Part shown: positions 1-12,017 of the stretch, in pieces
Position numbering within the stretch: the stretch's first letter is position 1
Layout of the letters: every line of letters starts with the position of its first letter
Source: Homalodisca vitripennis
Lineage: Eukaryota; Arthropoda; Insecta; Hemiptera; Cicadellidae
Reading direction: 5' to 3'
NCBI RefSeq assembly: GCF_021130785.1
Contig: NC_060208.1
Span: 56,013,001-56,077,000, forward strand
Length of the DNA stretch: 64,000 nt
Made by a program: the position numbers and the translations under genes
Notes under the pieces: model-generated
Seen by the model: the letters and a program-made list of their open reading frames with translations, nothing else
Told to the model about the DNA's origin: nothing
Database searches by the model: none

Positions 1-308
1 AATTTAAGACGTTGTCACGTCAAAATATACAGTGTAGAATATTTACATAATGAAAGTCTACAAGGTTATATTCCAAATGATGTCACATGTGCTGTCAAAA
101 GCATAAAGAATAATTTCTCATATTTAGTTATTGCAAGATAAAACAATAAATTCATAACAATCACATGACAGCAGCAATCAATAAACAGCGAAAACATAAC
201 AAATAGAATGGTACAGGTTACATGAAAGAATGAACATAGAGGAAGCAGTTCCAGATTATAGAACCATGGTTCACCACTGAAAGCTATGCAGGTATAGCAT
301 GACCATAC

Positions 309-446
309 CTTATTGTCTGCAGCGTTGATGAGTTCATGCGCCATCTGCTGAGACCACACAATCTTTCTGTCCTTTTCACGACCAGCCTCTATAAGCCAGT
401 TCATGGCAAGGAACGAGGATCTGTTGGGCGTGATGGGGATAGGCAC
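309..446 (-). CDS. MRPS7: MRPS7 exon (VPIPITPNRSSFLAMNWL)
   Basis: Minus-strand exon of 138 nt (46 codons, phase 0), preceded by gttacttttttag and followed by gtatgg. It encodes VPIPITPNRSSFLAMNWL, then IEAGREKDRKIVWSQQ and MAHELINAADNK, the penultimate conserved block of S7. The open frame runs on past the donor without family similarity, so the splice at 308/309 is preferred. The remaining carboxyl terminus must lie left of the window. Confidence 0.88.
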
Positions 447-3400
447 CTAAAAAAGTAACCATATTCACTTAATTGCATTTGCATTTCCAATCAATAAAAA
501 CTCCAAGATCAACCACAAACTCCATACCAATATTTTAATAATCATCGAAGACAATGTTGATTTAACAAATAGCTAATGGTTCCAAGAACATAATGAATTA
601 TTAAATATTACTAAATGTTAATAAAAACAATACTTTCCAAATTGTTTATTTTTTGAACGAAGCCTTTTGAAACCAAAGGTTTCATCATCAGGCAACTCCA
701 CAAATAAATATTTACATTGGTTTTGTTACAATTAATATTAATAACATAAAAATAAAATTTCAAAAATTTTTGTATTTGCATATTTACACCATTATTTTGT
801 AAATATTTAAACGCGTCTTGTATAATCTATATTTTGTAATCTTACTCCTTTGTCTAATACTGAGAACATAATAAATTTATTTACATTAAAACTTTGTTAT
901 ATTACATTCATTACAACTGCTGGTATGCTTTTATGCTTATTTGGGCCTTGTGGTAAATAAATATCTATTGAGTAATAAATTTTATTTTGCCTCTTTAACC
1001 CTTTAACATGGTTTCATAAGTCTGTCTCAGTTGGTAAACTCAAGCGCTACGTTGGTTTTACGTGCATACAACGTTTTTATGTAGACAGTATTCCCATGCA
1101 TCTGTTGGCAGCTATAGAAACTATTTCAGCCAGTTATTTGTTTAGCTAGATATGGAACATATGATTCTAACTTTTTGTCAAAACTTTAACATTTTGTTTC
1201 AGATGTTTCATTCATCTGGTTTTTTTATCCATACAGACGATTATATCACATGATCTTTATACTATGGAACATAATATTCACTGTTGTTTACAATGTTAAG
1301 ACTGCATTCATTGTGCAATAATACTGATTTAGTCATTACATAGTCCGAATCTAAATGTTTTTTAAAATTTACAATAGGTAAAACAGCGTGCCACAGTGTT
1401 GTAGTTGGTAGGCTTTGTATTATGTAAATAGTTACAAAACAATAGTAATTTAACAAATGTTCCTATCATTTTATACAGTTTGAGCGGGTAGCAGGCTCAT
1501 GATGTTATATACGGTAGATGAAATAAGTCCCACGGCTGGGAGTAAATGGGACTGCTAGAAGTCTGGAGTTTATGGGTTAATGTCTAGAGGTAATGGTTTG
1601 GTTGTTTAATACCGTAGAAACATGATAATTAACGGCCAAGGAATATAGTTAAGTGAATTGAGATTTGCGAGCAGCAAAAAAGGGGGAATAGAAGAAGAAA
1701 TAAAGATATAAGAGTTAGATCAAACTGAATGAAGAACCAACCAAGATGGTTAGAGATAGGATGAATGGTTTAGTAATGTAAAAAGGACAACAGACTCCAA
1801 AGGAAAGTATGTATACTGCTAGAATGAGCAATCTTACAGGACTGAATAGCAAAAGATTGGTAAGGGACGTGGTAAGTGGGTAAAACAATACTAGGAAAAA
1901 GAAGATGGAAGATGGCAAGACTAAGAATCATAAAAACCTATTACTCAGAATGTTGAAAACTGTACACAAAATTGCAATAGATGTATGTAATGTTATAAAA
2001 ATACATTACTTCCACTGATGTTATAACATAACATTTTAAACAATGATCGAATTAGCATTTAAAGACATAGAAATAATAAAAACCTATTCTGCACTATAAA
2101 ACTAGGGGATAAAGGTATCGGGGGGGCGGGGGGGGGGGGGCAGCAATCGCTGAGAACTCCTAAAGGAATAGCTTATTTGAGTTCTAATAATGTCACTGAC
2201 CGGGTCTATTGCAGTACCAATAAATTGTACTGTCTCCCTTTTCTTTGCTCAGATCGTAGTCAATAAAACATACTATGTGAGTGTGAGTTATAACTATGGT
2301 ACAACTATTTATTAAACATACATATTTTATAAACCAACAACAATGGTTTTAGATTATTTTTATTATACCACCCTAAATATTCTATACACACAAGGCCTTT
2401 CCAGAATAAAAAGTGGTAATCAGTTGGACATTAGATCATTTAAAATTATACAGGGTATACAAAAAATATTCACCTAACTTCACCAGTAGCTGATGAAGGG
2501 ATAACACGATTATCAACACTTGACACTATTAAATGTATACAATAAAAGAAACAGGACATTCCAATGATTGTTATTTGCCTTCTTCTTCAGGCCTTGCTTT
2601 CTCTCATTGTAACATTTAATAACGGCGAATGACTGTGATCCTGCAACTGTTGATCTTATTAATTTTCTGTCTGTATATGTGCTGTAGAGCTTATAATGTT
2701 TTAGTAATAATAAATTTGATTGTTTAATGGCTCTATATTGGTTGTGCCATTTCATAATGCTTCGAAAGTATAATTACGTTCGATAAGGATGACTATTCAA
2801 CTGCCTCAGATTCACTACCTCATTTTGTTGTAGCTCAAATAATGAACATTGTGAGCTAGATAGACAATTTTTATCATACAAACCACACCCTGAATAACTT
2901 ATACATGTCATCCTAGAATTATATAATCACACAGAGATGAATACATTACATACATTCACATGTTTAGATTATGTCCACTTAATAAAAAATAATCAAATTG
3001 AAAAAAATATCAATGTGTCACATAATATTGTGCTTTTTAATTTAATTTAATTTGTTTGTAAGTTGAATAATAAATATACAGGTTAACTATATTTATATTT
3101 AATTTGTTACTAGATTTTACTGCTATAGTAAATCTTCATGAACTCACAGGAATCAATGTAAGAAACTGTTTATATTTTTATTGCAATAATTACAATAAGA
3201 TATTAATTAATCTCTTATTATATTATAATAAGATTCAATAGGTTCAAAATATTTATATTACATAAATATGATATTTTATATATACTGTATGCAGAAAATA
3301 AATGCGCAGAGGCTTCTTTAAACAATTAAATAAAAAGACTTCATATAATCCTTTAATATTTTGACAAATGTCGTTCTCAAAAAGGATTAAAAAATGTGTA

Positions 3401-3635
3401 TACAAGCAAAGAATTAAAAGTTTTTAATACAAATCTTATGCAAAAAAAAAATATATATGCGTATACAATTTGTATAAATGGCAATAGCCTAATTAAATTT
3501 TTCAATAAGTCCCAGCGGAGCAAGTACCTTGTGAATCAATGTTCATTATTAAAAAACTATATATATAGTTTTTTATATATATGGTATAATATATATACCA
3601 TATATATAAATAACTGTATATATAATATATATAAC

Positions 3636-3674
<39 letters not shown>

Positions 3675-6600
3675 CATTGTGTTAATTATGGTTCACACAT
3701 TGATGTCTTATCAAAACCACTGACGAGTAAAACACAAGTTGTAAAAGGATGAATCTAAATTTATAATTTAATAACTCTCTTCATATTAAATTCGTGTATT
3801 CTAATATTTTGAAATCAGGATATCACACATTTTATGGAAATGTGATATAAACAAACACTTGTAACTAACACCACATTCTGCACTGTTTGTTTGATTAATA
3901 CAGGCTTCCTCTCATGTAGCTTCTGTTTAAAGTGTATTATTGATGATTTGTAAGCAAAACAGGATTTCAAACATTTGCCAAAATTATATGATACAAAAAC
4001 TTACAAGACACACCAAACTAGCTAAACTAAATTTTACTACAGAAAAAGTTGAACCTAAGCATATACCTACCTGACTGGTACAATAACAGCATTAAGTCCG
4101 GACCGGTGGAATGAACCCAAATGATAAAGATACTTCACTTCCAATTTTTTAAATGGTAGTATTTTACATTTTATACTAATCACAAAATAGACTATAAATT
4201 TGATCAACACAATAACTGAAGACTTATAGTTTTTACCTTGACCACAGAATCAGAAAAATCTTTATTCAGTTGTTACACATGGTGTACATCACTGGCGTCA
4301 CATGATTAAGAATGTAAACAGTTAAGTGTACTAAATATACTTTACATTAGTAACTAAATAAATCTAATACAATATAATTTTAACTATAACAATAACTACA
4401 ACAACTGTAAAACATACGAGGGCCATCCAGAAAGTAGTACCTGTTTCCGCCGCGTGAGGCGCTGACGACGCGAGTAGCCGCCGGTCAAGGTCAGATCGCT
4501 TCAGTGGCTTGTCTGCCTTCTCTGTTACAAGTTCCGTGACGCTAGCATTGCCTGTGTTGTTTCTGTGGCAGTTCATAATGTTTAAAAAAGTTGAAAACGC
4601 CACCAGTTGTGAAGTGAGGGCTGTAATAAAATTTCTCAACGCAAGAAACGTTCGACCTTGTGATATTCATCGCCAATTAAAGGAAGTGTATGGAGACAAT
4701 GTGATGGAAGAGTCATCTTTTCGGCGCTGGTGTCGTAATTTCAACTTGAGGAGGGGGAACACACACGACGATGAGCGTTCAGGGAGACCATCTGTCATTA
4801 CAGATCAACTGCTGAGGTCAGTAGACGAATTCGTGAGGAACGATCGGCGCGTCACAATTGATGACATCTGTGAACATTTCCCTAATGTTTCTCGAACAAT
4901 TGTTCATGAAATTGTCAAAGACCATCTGCATTATTCAAAAATTTGTGCAAGGTGGGTCCCTCGCATGCTTTCAGATGAGCACAAAACCAAGCGTGGCTGC
5001 TGCATTCACATTTTTGGAACGTTATTCTGATGAAGCAGACACGTTCTTGAATCGCATAGTTACTGGTGATGAAACGTGGGTTTGTTATGCTTCACCTGAG
5101 AGTAAACGACAGTCAATGGAGTGGCATCATACTCATTCACCAAAGAAACCAAAAAAATTCAAGACTGTTCTGTCCACCAGGAAACTTATGGCAACCATTT
5201 TCTGGGATCGACGTGGTGTACTGCTTATTGATTTCATGGCCCGTGGAGACACTATTAACGCTAATGTGTATTGTGAAACATTAAAGAAATTACGGCGGGC
5301 AATACAAAATCGATGGAGAGGTCTATTGTCTGATGGCGTCATTCTCCTCCATGACAATGTCAGGCCTCATGCAGCGGGGATAACACAACAACTTCTGCAG
5401 CAATTCAATTGGGAAATTTTCGACCATCCACCGTATAGCCCGGACTTGGCCCCTTCAGATTTTCATCTCTTTACAAAACTTAAAGAGTTTTTGGCGGGAA
5501 AAAGATTTGACAGCGATGAAGAACTTTAAGAAGGCGTGACTACGTATTTCAATCGGCTGGCGGCGGAGGAATATGACGCTGGAATACAAAAACTCGTCAC
5601 ACGTTATGACAAATGCTTAAATTTGCTTGGAGATTATGTGGAGAAGTAGTTTTAGGTATGCTCTTTTCAATACAAATGTTTATATTTGTTAATATTTACT
5701 TCTGTGTCTTTATTTCACAAACGGGTACTACTTTCCGGATGGCCCTCGTACAAAAGGAATTTAATTTAAAAGAAATAAATGCCTCACCACTGACCTGGTA
5801 AGTGGCTCCACCTCTTTTAATTTTAGTTAGTTGCAACAGAGGTTTGCAATTCTCTATGGCACAGTGGAATATTTTGAGTGGATCCACCTCAATCTTAGCC
5901 TTCTCAGCAGGGTCTTCCTCCTTGTGGTACTTCTCCAGTTGATAGCGTTTTATCCTCTCAAAGGTCTGGACAAGTAACTCACATAAGTTGTGAAGTTGAG
6001 CTTAAGTTTATAAAATTGAAATAGTGTACAACTACAGGTCAGGCATAGAATTACAGGAAGTTAGTTATATTAAAATAGAAACTTCCTAATGAATCTAAGT
6101 TCATAAAAAGGGTTTACTATGAATGATCATCGAATAATTAACCATTTAAGTCCCAGGGTTTGGATTACTATGTGTCTGAAAGTCCTAGGAGAGTGAATTT
6201 ACTTTACAGTCTGAAAAAGTCCTAAAATTCTAACAAATTGACATTGCAGTCTAATTGCAAAACAGGAAAAAGGCCAGCCTTATTAGAAATTAGCAATTTT
6301 TTTCTGTAAGTTTTGATGCTAAATTTAGAAAAGGCAGCTCTCTACTTACAGCTTAAGATTTTTAATGGATGGATAAACTAAAAAATATTACAATGCTTTA
6401 TGCAATGCTAATCACATTTTTAGTTTATAATATATTGATGGCATCACTTAGAATACTTTACCTGCATTGTATTAGGTAGATGTAATTTTATGAGTGGAGT
6501 GTAATTGGCATAATAAGTAACTCGTCACACATAAAATAAAGTTGAACGATAAAAGACCAAATATCGAATAACAGGTTTTGACGAAAGATATTAAATCTAT

Positions 6601-9600
6601 AGCTTATTTCATTAATGAGATATCTTGTAGAGAGGCAAAGGAGAGAGTTTTTCAGCTCCGTCAGTGATATGCTTCAATCATGCTCAGCCAAATTCTACAG
6701 AGGAACATTTTCCATCATCAAACTGATGTTGCATATGTAGGAATGAAATTTAAAAAAAATGTTATGTCTAGTGTAATTTATTTTTGAGATATACTGCAAA
6801 AAACTGACAGATAAACAAGTAGAGGAAACATTTTCCAGTCCCCTGAATATTAAAAATACAAAAATTTCAAGTATGTAGCTTAATTTTTTCTTAGGATAAT
6901 ATCCTACATACAGATATTATTTGCTAATGCTCAACCAACTCTCATGGAGGTACATGCACCATCAACCAGATCTACTTGGCCCATGCAGAAAGGAATATTT
7001 ATGCTTAATTAAAAATTAGCACAATTCATTTTTGAGATATCCTCCCGAATGATAAGACTCCACTAACACTCAGACAAACTCCATAGTCTGATCTGCATCA
7101 ACATAAAACCCGATCATGCATATATAGAAATAAAGATTCACGCAAAATTTCAAGTCTATAGCTTAATGTATTCTTGAGATATCCTGTAGAAAGTTAGTAC
7201 TCACTAACATTCAGCAAGTTAAGGCCTCAACTTGCCTAAAAATGTTAATATCATAAAAATGCAATTGTACAAAAATTATATTTAAACGACAAAAATATGT
7301 TGCATATGATGAATGAAACTTTGCAGGGCTTTGACTTGTTTCAAAGTGCTATAGAAGAGCTGGATAAGTTTAATCTGTAATCTCAAACACCAGACTGGTA
7401 AAAAAAACTTATGGTTGTCCTTCTATGGCTGTAAAAAATAGTATTTGAAGAGTTACTCGGTTCTTTTTTTCTACAATTTTTACGTAATCTATAGAAAAAT
7501 GTACAAAATAATTATAAGAAACCAAATCAAGGATAAAAATGTGCTCACTTTTAGCAACAGCATCTGTGCACGTGTCTTTTTTCCGTCTCGCATCAAATAG
7601 TTAGTGAACTTCCTGCAATATACAATATAAGATCAGACAATTTGAAAATATAATACAGTTAAATATTATCTTACAATATTATTGCTTACATGCTATGACA
7701 ATAAGAAGCTACAGATTATTTTGATGAAGTACCAAAACTATCAAGCTATTACTATTTTCTTGTTTTAGCTTTTTTCGCTCTTCCGTATCATCTACCTGCT
7801 TGTCTGCCAGATGTTGCCACTCTATGCACTTGGTCACTCTCGGTCGCACCTGCCCTAGTGTTCATGTTGAAATTCACAGTACAGTCATCTCAATACTGCG
7901 GTATTCTCAATAGTCAGAACCAAAATTGACATAGAGAGAAACACATGTTTTTTCCTATACGTCTACGTTGCTTTATATATCTCTTATAGTAGGATAGCGG
8001 CTGTAATCTCCAAACACCATAATAGATAGATTATATTAATAATTTTAATGTTAACTCATGCAAATGTATTGCAACCATTTATTGATAACAGACATGTCTA
8101 CAGTCAGTTTAACTTTCTCAAAACATTTGGAAAAAATATTACAAATTACCAAGAAACTCTCCCTAGTTTGCGACTATATTGACAATAGTATTATCGTGTC
8201 CAACTTTATTTCAATACTAATATCAATAAAATCCAGCAACAGTATTGAAAATTGAATTTAAAGAATTTTAGATTTTCATTTGTATATTTATACATTCAGC
8301 AATAACACTGTGCCTAAAACATTATAAAGAAGTGACAGCACAACTAACTAATAATAACTGAAAAATTTCCCACCACATACGGTTAGTAATCAACAGGTAA
8401 CCTCTACTAATAGGCTTACATATGAAGAGGCCACGGGTTAAAATGGGATTTGTCCATTTTTTTCTTTTTTGAGGTTATGGTGGATCCTTATACTAGCTTT
8501 ACATCTGATCTTTTAAGTGTATTAATCAACACGGGTAGAACAGGCTTTCTCCCTTAGCTACAAGAAGAAAAAAAACTCCTGTCCGCAGGAAGGACGGGAT
8601 TTGTCCAAAAACAGGGGAAGAATGTGCTTTGTCCACTTCTATTAATCAGTTGTTTCTTGGCCCAGCTGGTTTAGTTTGGCAGTCATTATGTTAGTTGTGG
8701 TTATGCTCTGTCTGCTGTGATTGTTATTAATTTAGCAATAAATAAAAATGGAAGTTGGTGATGCAGAAGATTTTATTGAAAAAATTTGGCGTTTCACCTA
8801 GAGACAAGAGAGGGTCTCATAAAGACCGGGCTCACAAGCTTTTCCCCGAACAAATAAATTGTGTATGTAACCATATAAAATCCTTTAAGGGCAAGATAAG
8901 CCATTACAGCAATACAAAGTCAAAGAAACTGTACCTCACCAAAGATCTAATCATTAGAAAAATGCATTTAAAGTATAAAAAATACTGCGCTGCAAACAAC
9001 ATTAGGAATCATGTATCATATGAGTCTTATAGGAACATTTTCAATAAAAAATTCAATGTTTCTTTCGGGTATCCTTGCTCCGACACTTGTTCTACTTGTG
9101 ATGTTCACACAGTGAAGTGCAATGAACTTACAGTAAAAATTAAAACCCTACCAAATGGGGAAGAAAAGGCCAGAGCTGAAGGCGATTTAAAAAAAATGCT
9201 AACTTTGAAAAAACTACATTTGAAAAAGGCAGATACATTTTACATTAGGAAGAAGATATGCTGTGAAAAGGGGAAAATAATAAACAAATTGCAGCTGTCT
9301 GTATGGACTTTCAGACAAACTTGGATCTTCCGAATATTTTGACCAACGATGCGTATTATTGAAGAAAACTTGGATTTTACATGTTTAACATACATGAATT
9401 ATCTACCAGCAATTCTGTATTTTATTGCTACACGGAGACTATTGGAAATAAGGGGTCAAATGAAGTTGTTTCGTTCTTAGACAACTTCATAAATTTAGTA
9501 CTGGACAAAGAGGTCAAAGAACTGTTTATATTCTGCAACTCGTGCGGAGTGCAGAACAAGAACTACAACTTATTCAAATGCCTTTTCTTTGAAGTCCACG

Positions 9601-10641
9601 AAGCAAAACGACTTGAAAAAATTCAAGTAACATTTCCTATTAGAGGTCACAGTTACATGGAGTCAGACCGCAACAAGGCAGTAATAAAAACAAAATCAAG
9701 GGCAGAAGTACCACAAGACTGGATTGATGTTGTTGAGACTTCTAGACAAAATCCAAGGCCATTCAATACTTTGGATGTTGATCAAAGCATAATTTGAGAC
9801 TGGACTGCGTTTCTTGATGTGATCCTATTACAGCTATGTTGCCAATTACTGATGCCAAGTATACTGATGTCAATCATCTATCACAGTTTTGCACAAACTT
9901 CTTGGCCAAAGATTTCTATTCTAATCTACCACGAGGAAAGATTGTGAAGAAATTAAACAAAAAATATTGACAATTCCTCTGTGAAATTATATTAAGATGA
10001 CCATGTATTTCTGTCTGAATTTACTTATTTTATTTTATTTTAACAATACAATTATATTGTGTCTAAATAAAATGGTTTGTTTCATTTGTCTTGTCTAACC
10101 TACTATCTTAAGATAAGGACGTAGCTCGTTTTTCCCTGTTTCTGTGGACAAAGCTCATTCTTCCCCTGTAAATGTTGTAGTCATTTATCAAAAAAATTTA
10201 CCATAATTAATTGATTGCGTTAACAGCTCTTTAGTTATGTTAGTTATATTATCTGTAAGTTTACACATCTACTACAAATTTAAACTCTTCTATTAATAAT
10301 TCAATAAATATAGGAATTATTAAGTTTCACATTTAAAAAATGTTCTACTGAAAAATTAGTAAAAGTGGACAAATCCCGTATTACCCTTTGACTCTTCATA
10401 TATAATAATTACTATGCAATATATGTAAAATTTTAAAACACTGATCCCAACAGTTATCTCATACTTGATAACAGGATCACTGTAGATGGAGTTATTATCT
10501 GTGGTGAGCGCTGGAAGTATTGGGACACTTTCCAGCTTACTCGCTTCTCCACTCTCCATCATCTGTTCCAGCTTCTTACGGTCGGTGATGGGTGCCAGGT
10601 AAAGAGGACTGTAGATCTTGTGTCGGACAGGTGGAGCAGAC
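309..10641 (-). CDS. MRPS7: Mitochondrial ribosomal protein uS7m, partial gene (four exons)
   Basis: Joining minus-strand exons 10641-10465, 7612-7549, 5965-5795 and 446-309 gives one open frame of about 183 codons. All internal junctions have GT/AG signals and compatible phases. The product reads as ribosomal protein S7 of the mitochondrial small subunit, which binds the 3' major domain of 12S rRNA in the matrix. Recognisable pieces in order are DPVIKKFTNYLMRDGKK across the first junction, an amphipathic stretch with KRYQLEKYHKEED, ENCKPLLQLTKIKRGGATYQ, VPIPITPNRSS and FLAMNWLIEAGREKD. The order and spacing match the S7 family. The first exon with start codon and transit peptide was not found upstream of 10641, and the carboxyl-terminal exon(s) lie beyond base 1. 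Introns are about 2.9, 1.6 and 5.3 kb and the first and last of these carry transposons. Identity is confident; expression cannot be judged. Confidence 0.9.
447..4414. other. MRPS7 intron sequence left of the mariner element
   Basis: No coding sequence supported. It holds a poly-G run (2120-2140) and the AT tract at 3550-3669. Confidence 0.5.
3550..3669. repeat. AT-dinucleotide-rich tract with small palindromes
   Basis: AAAAAACTATATATATAGTT and TGGTATAATATATATACCA form perfect small hairpins, followed by (TA)n to 3669. It lies in the 3' intron of MRPS7. Frames across it are meaningless. Confidence 0.85.
4417..5748 (+). mobile_element. Mariner (Tc1/mariner) DNA transposon, 1332 bp, defective
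   Basis: Terminal inverted repeats begin CGAGGGCCATCC at both ends and continue as AGAAAGTAGTACC on the left and GGAAAGTAGTACC on the right. A TA dinucleotide flanks each end (4415-4416 and 5749-5750), the expected mariner target duplication. The length is typical for the family and the interior encodes a broken D,D34D transposase on the plus strand. The element sits in the MRPS7 intron between 5794 and 447, antisense to the gene. Both inverted repeats are well preserved, so the insertion is not very old. Confidence 0.95.
4578..5649 (+). pseudogene. Mariner transposase, frameshifted with premature stop
   Basis: The frame starts at the ATG at 4578 (MFKKVENATSCEVRAVIKFL). The amino-terminal helix-turn-helix pairs include SSFRRWCRNFNLRRG and DDERSGRPS. 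The frame shifts near 4995-5000, just after DEHKTKR: two bases appear lost (equivalently one gained), because the next frame resumes with AAAFTFLERYSDEAD. The catalytic motifs follow: VTGDETWV (first Asp), LLHDNVRPHAA (second Asp) and YSPDLAPSDFHLF (third Asp, with 34 residues between the second and third). A TAA at 5527-5529 then interrupts the frame; family-like sequence continues to a TAG at 5647-5649 and includes a YDKCLNLLGDYVEK tail. With two disabling lesions it cannot make active transposase, though all three catalytic aspartates remain. It could still be mobilised by an active relative. Confidence 0.93.
5795..5965 (-). CDS. MRPS7: MRPS7 exon (central S7 domain)
   Basis: Minus-strand exon of 171 nt (57 codons, phase 0 at both ends), preceded by acttgtccag and followed by gtcagt. 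It encodes TFERIKRYQLEKYHKEEDP, an acidic/basic linker, then DPLKIFHCAIENCKPLLQL and TKIKRGGATYQ. KRGG-TYQVP is a hallmark of S7 proteins, and VP is supplied by the next exon. The right end of a mariner transposon lies only 46 nt into the following intron. Confidence 0.9.
6590..7215 (-). repeat. Dispersed repeat family, several diverged copies in an MRPS7 intron
   Basis: The phrases TAATGCTCA(A/G)CCAA, ACATGCACCATCA, AATTTCAAGTCTATAGCTTA and TTGAGATATCCTG recur with drift at roughly 120-190 bp spacing between 6590 and 7215. The same phrases occur at 49000-49200 (with a GACAGACAGACAG tail), and in the other orientation at 39428-39500 and 41090-41345. Class unknown; copies are old. Confidence 0.55.
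7549..7612 (-). CDS. MRPS7: MRPS7 exon (KFTNYLMRDGKK)
   Basis: Minus-strand exon of 64 nt: one base completing the Lys codon split from the previous exon, then 21 codons reading KFTNYLMRDGKKTRAQMLLL plus K. It is preceded by attgcag and followed by gtgagc. This is the first strongly conserved S7 block. It is too short to be seen as an open frame alone and was found by following family conservation between the flanking exons. Confidence 0.87.
8424..10397 (+). mobile_element. Defective 4-bp-TSD DNA transposon with DUF7869-type transposase (Sola-like?)
   Basis: The terminal inverted repeats are imperfect: GAAGAGGCCACGGGTTAAAA on the left and GAAGAGTCAAAGGGTAATA on the right, both continuing into GGGATTTGTCCA. 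ATAT lies immediately outside both ends (8420-8423 and 10398-10401), a probable 4-bp target duplication. A second inverted pair lies inside, 8612-8636 against 10144-10168, with 24 of 25 bases matching. The 1974-bp interior carries a broken transposase. It lies in the MRPS7 intron between 10464 and 7613, with its right end 67 nt from the 5' splice site. The 4-bp AWWT-like duplication suggests the Sola superfamily, but that is from memory; the boundaries are more certain than the name. Confidence 0.75.
8748..9797 (+). pseudogene. DUF7869-type transposase-like protein, broken
   Basis: The coding-like sequence runs through three frames. It begins near an ATG at 8748 and then has a long block (from about 8755) containing GVSPRDKRGSHKDRAHKL, SHYSNTKSKKLYL, the basic KMHLKYKKYC and a Cys cluster PCSDTCSTCD. 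The frame shifts near 9290 to CMDFQTNLDLPN, meets a TGA at 9360, and continues to 9797 with FCNSCGVQNKN and FPIRGHSYMESDR. The family pattern is D(F/Y)Q-N, then DGCGGQN-N, then GHS-(D/E)R, probably a DDE-type triad. In the second motif the expected Asp-Gly is Asn-Ser here, so the active site is lost. The related copy at 22.3-24.1 kb keeps the intact DGCGGQN. Family assignment by eye is good; calling it a transposase is an inference from the flanking inverted repeats. Confidence 0.7.
10465..10641 (-). CDS. MRPS7: MRPS7 exon (N-terminal mature region)
   Basis: Minus-strand exon of 177 nt. The acceptor reads gactacag before the exon, the donor is gtatga, and the exon ends with two bases (AA) of a split Lys codon. 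It encodes the poorly conserved start of the mature protein, with YSPLYLAPITDRKKLEQ, then the conserved IYSDPVIK. The exon begins with the last base of a split codon, so at least one more exon lies upstream; it was not located. Confidence 0.85.
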
Positions 10642-11985
10642 CTGTAGTCAAAAAATATTTCAGGATAGTGGGAAAACATAACCTACTGATAAATGTAACA
10701 GTCTAGCATCTAGGGTAAGATTAAGCTCAAAACAGGTACAAATATTTTTAACACATAATTGAACTCTTTTTATTTACAAAATTGGACACTACAATTTTTT
10801 TACATCAAAAGGTACAATCCACAAAATATGTAAGAAGTATTTAGAATAAATAAAGTAGTAAAACATATTTGCTAAATTATTTTGAAATTCATATTGTCGG
10901 TATATGACACCTAATAGTGAGTGGGTTGGTACCTGCTGTCTCAAACTTCAAGAGCCCCTGAGGCCTATAGAAAGCTCTTCCAGTCAGGCTCTCCACAGTT
11001 ATTTTCTTGGTATAACGTATTGAGGAAAAGAGTAACATCATTTGGATCCTTAAGTTAAGTTTTTTAATCTAAAGGAATAACTTAAGTTCTTGAAACTTAA
11101 GGTCACATCTTTACACAATGAATATTGATATTCATTACTTTTCTGGTTTTATATATACATATATATATATATATATTTAATTTGAATTACCCACCATCTC
11201 ATCCTGGCTTGAGATAACAATCTCTAAAGTTTCACTGTTAATTTTATTTCATAAAGACCTTTAAAAATGTATAACTTGAAGTTTACATTTATAATTTTTA
11301 AGTTGGTCCAGAATTTTGTATTTTCAGGACAGAGGCAATCTTGTGTTACTAATCAAAAAGTGCAGTAAGTTTTTTGTAAAAATTTAAAATGTTGTAAATT
11401 AAATTTCAGTTAATATAATTTAAATCAGAATGTGGAAAAAACTTTTCTAACGTTAGTTAGATCTACTTGTAATTGTATAAATATTGCACTGATCTTGAAG
11501 AATCAAAGAGATTTAAGACTGTGATCAGGATGTTTTTAATTATGAAAAGTTTGAGCGGTGATGTTCACAAATACTTTTGCAGATAATATTATTTTCTGTA
11601 GATTAGAATCTCATTTTTCTAATAGTATACTGTTTATTTTAGTTTAAAACTGTATTGAACATCAAATCTCAAAAAGAAAGATTCACTGCGTTAAATACAC
11701 AACCATTTCTACTTATAGGGTTACGAAAAATAGAGTTCTAATTTACTTTAGCCACGTCAGCTTATAACAATCTCAAACCATTTTTATCAAATTCTTAAAA
11801 TACATTTTTTCATTTCAAAGTATTTTTAGGTAGTCGTGATCCATAATTGCAAAAGAACTTATAATATCTATGAAAAATAACCCATATCATGAGTGTTTAG
11901 ATTTTGCTGTGAAGAACATCTCAAAATATAGACTTTTTTGTGTTTTGTTGTAGCGATTAGCCATTTTGTGTTTGAGTTGTCTTCA
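10642..11985. other. AT-rich non-coding sequence upstream of the MRPS7 exon
   Basis: No convincing coding sequence. A short (AT) microsatellite lies at about 11153-11175. The missing first exon of MRPS7 may be here or further right, but no start codon with a transit-peptide-like frame and a compatible donor could be defended. Confidence 0.5.
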
Positions 11986-12017
11986 GTTCGGTTTCCGGAA
12001 GGTTCTAGAGTAGAACA

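Noticed and set aside
66..308. Continuation of the MRPS7 frame left of 309
   Set aside because: No S7 similarity after a good GT donor at 308; hydrophobic AT-rich translation typical of intron.
3396..3752. 118-codon frame on the plus strand
   Set aside because: Composition is driven by the AT microsatellite (Tyr-Ile repeats) and it lies in an MRPS7 intron.
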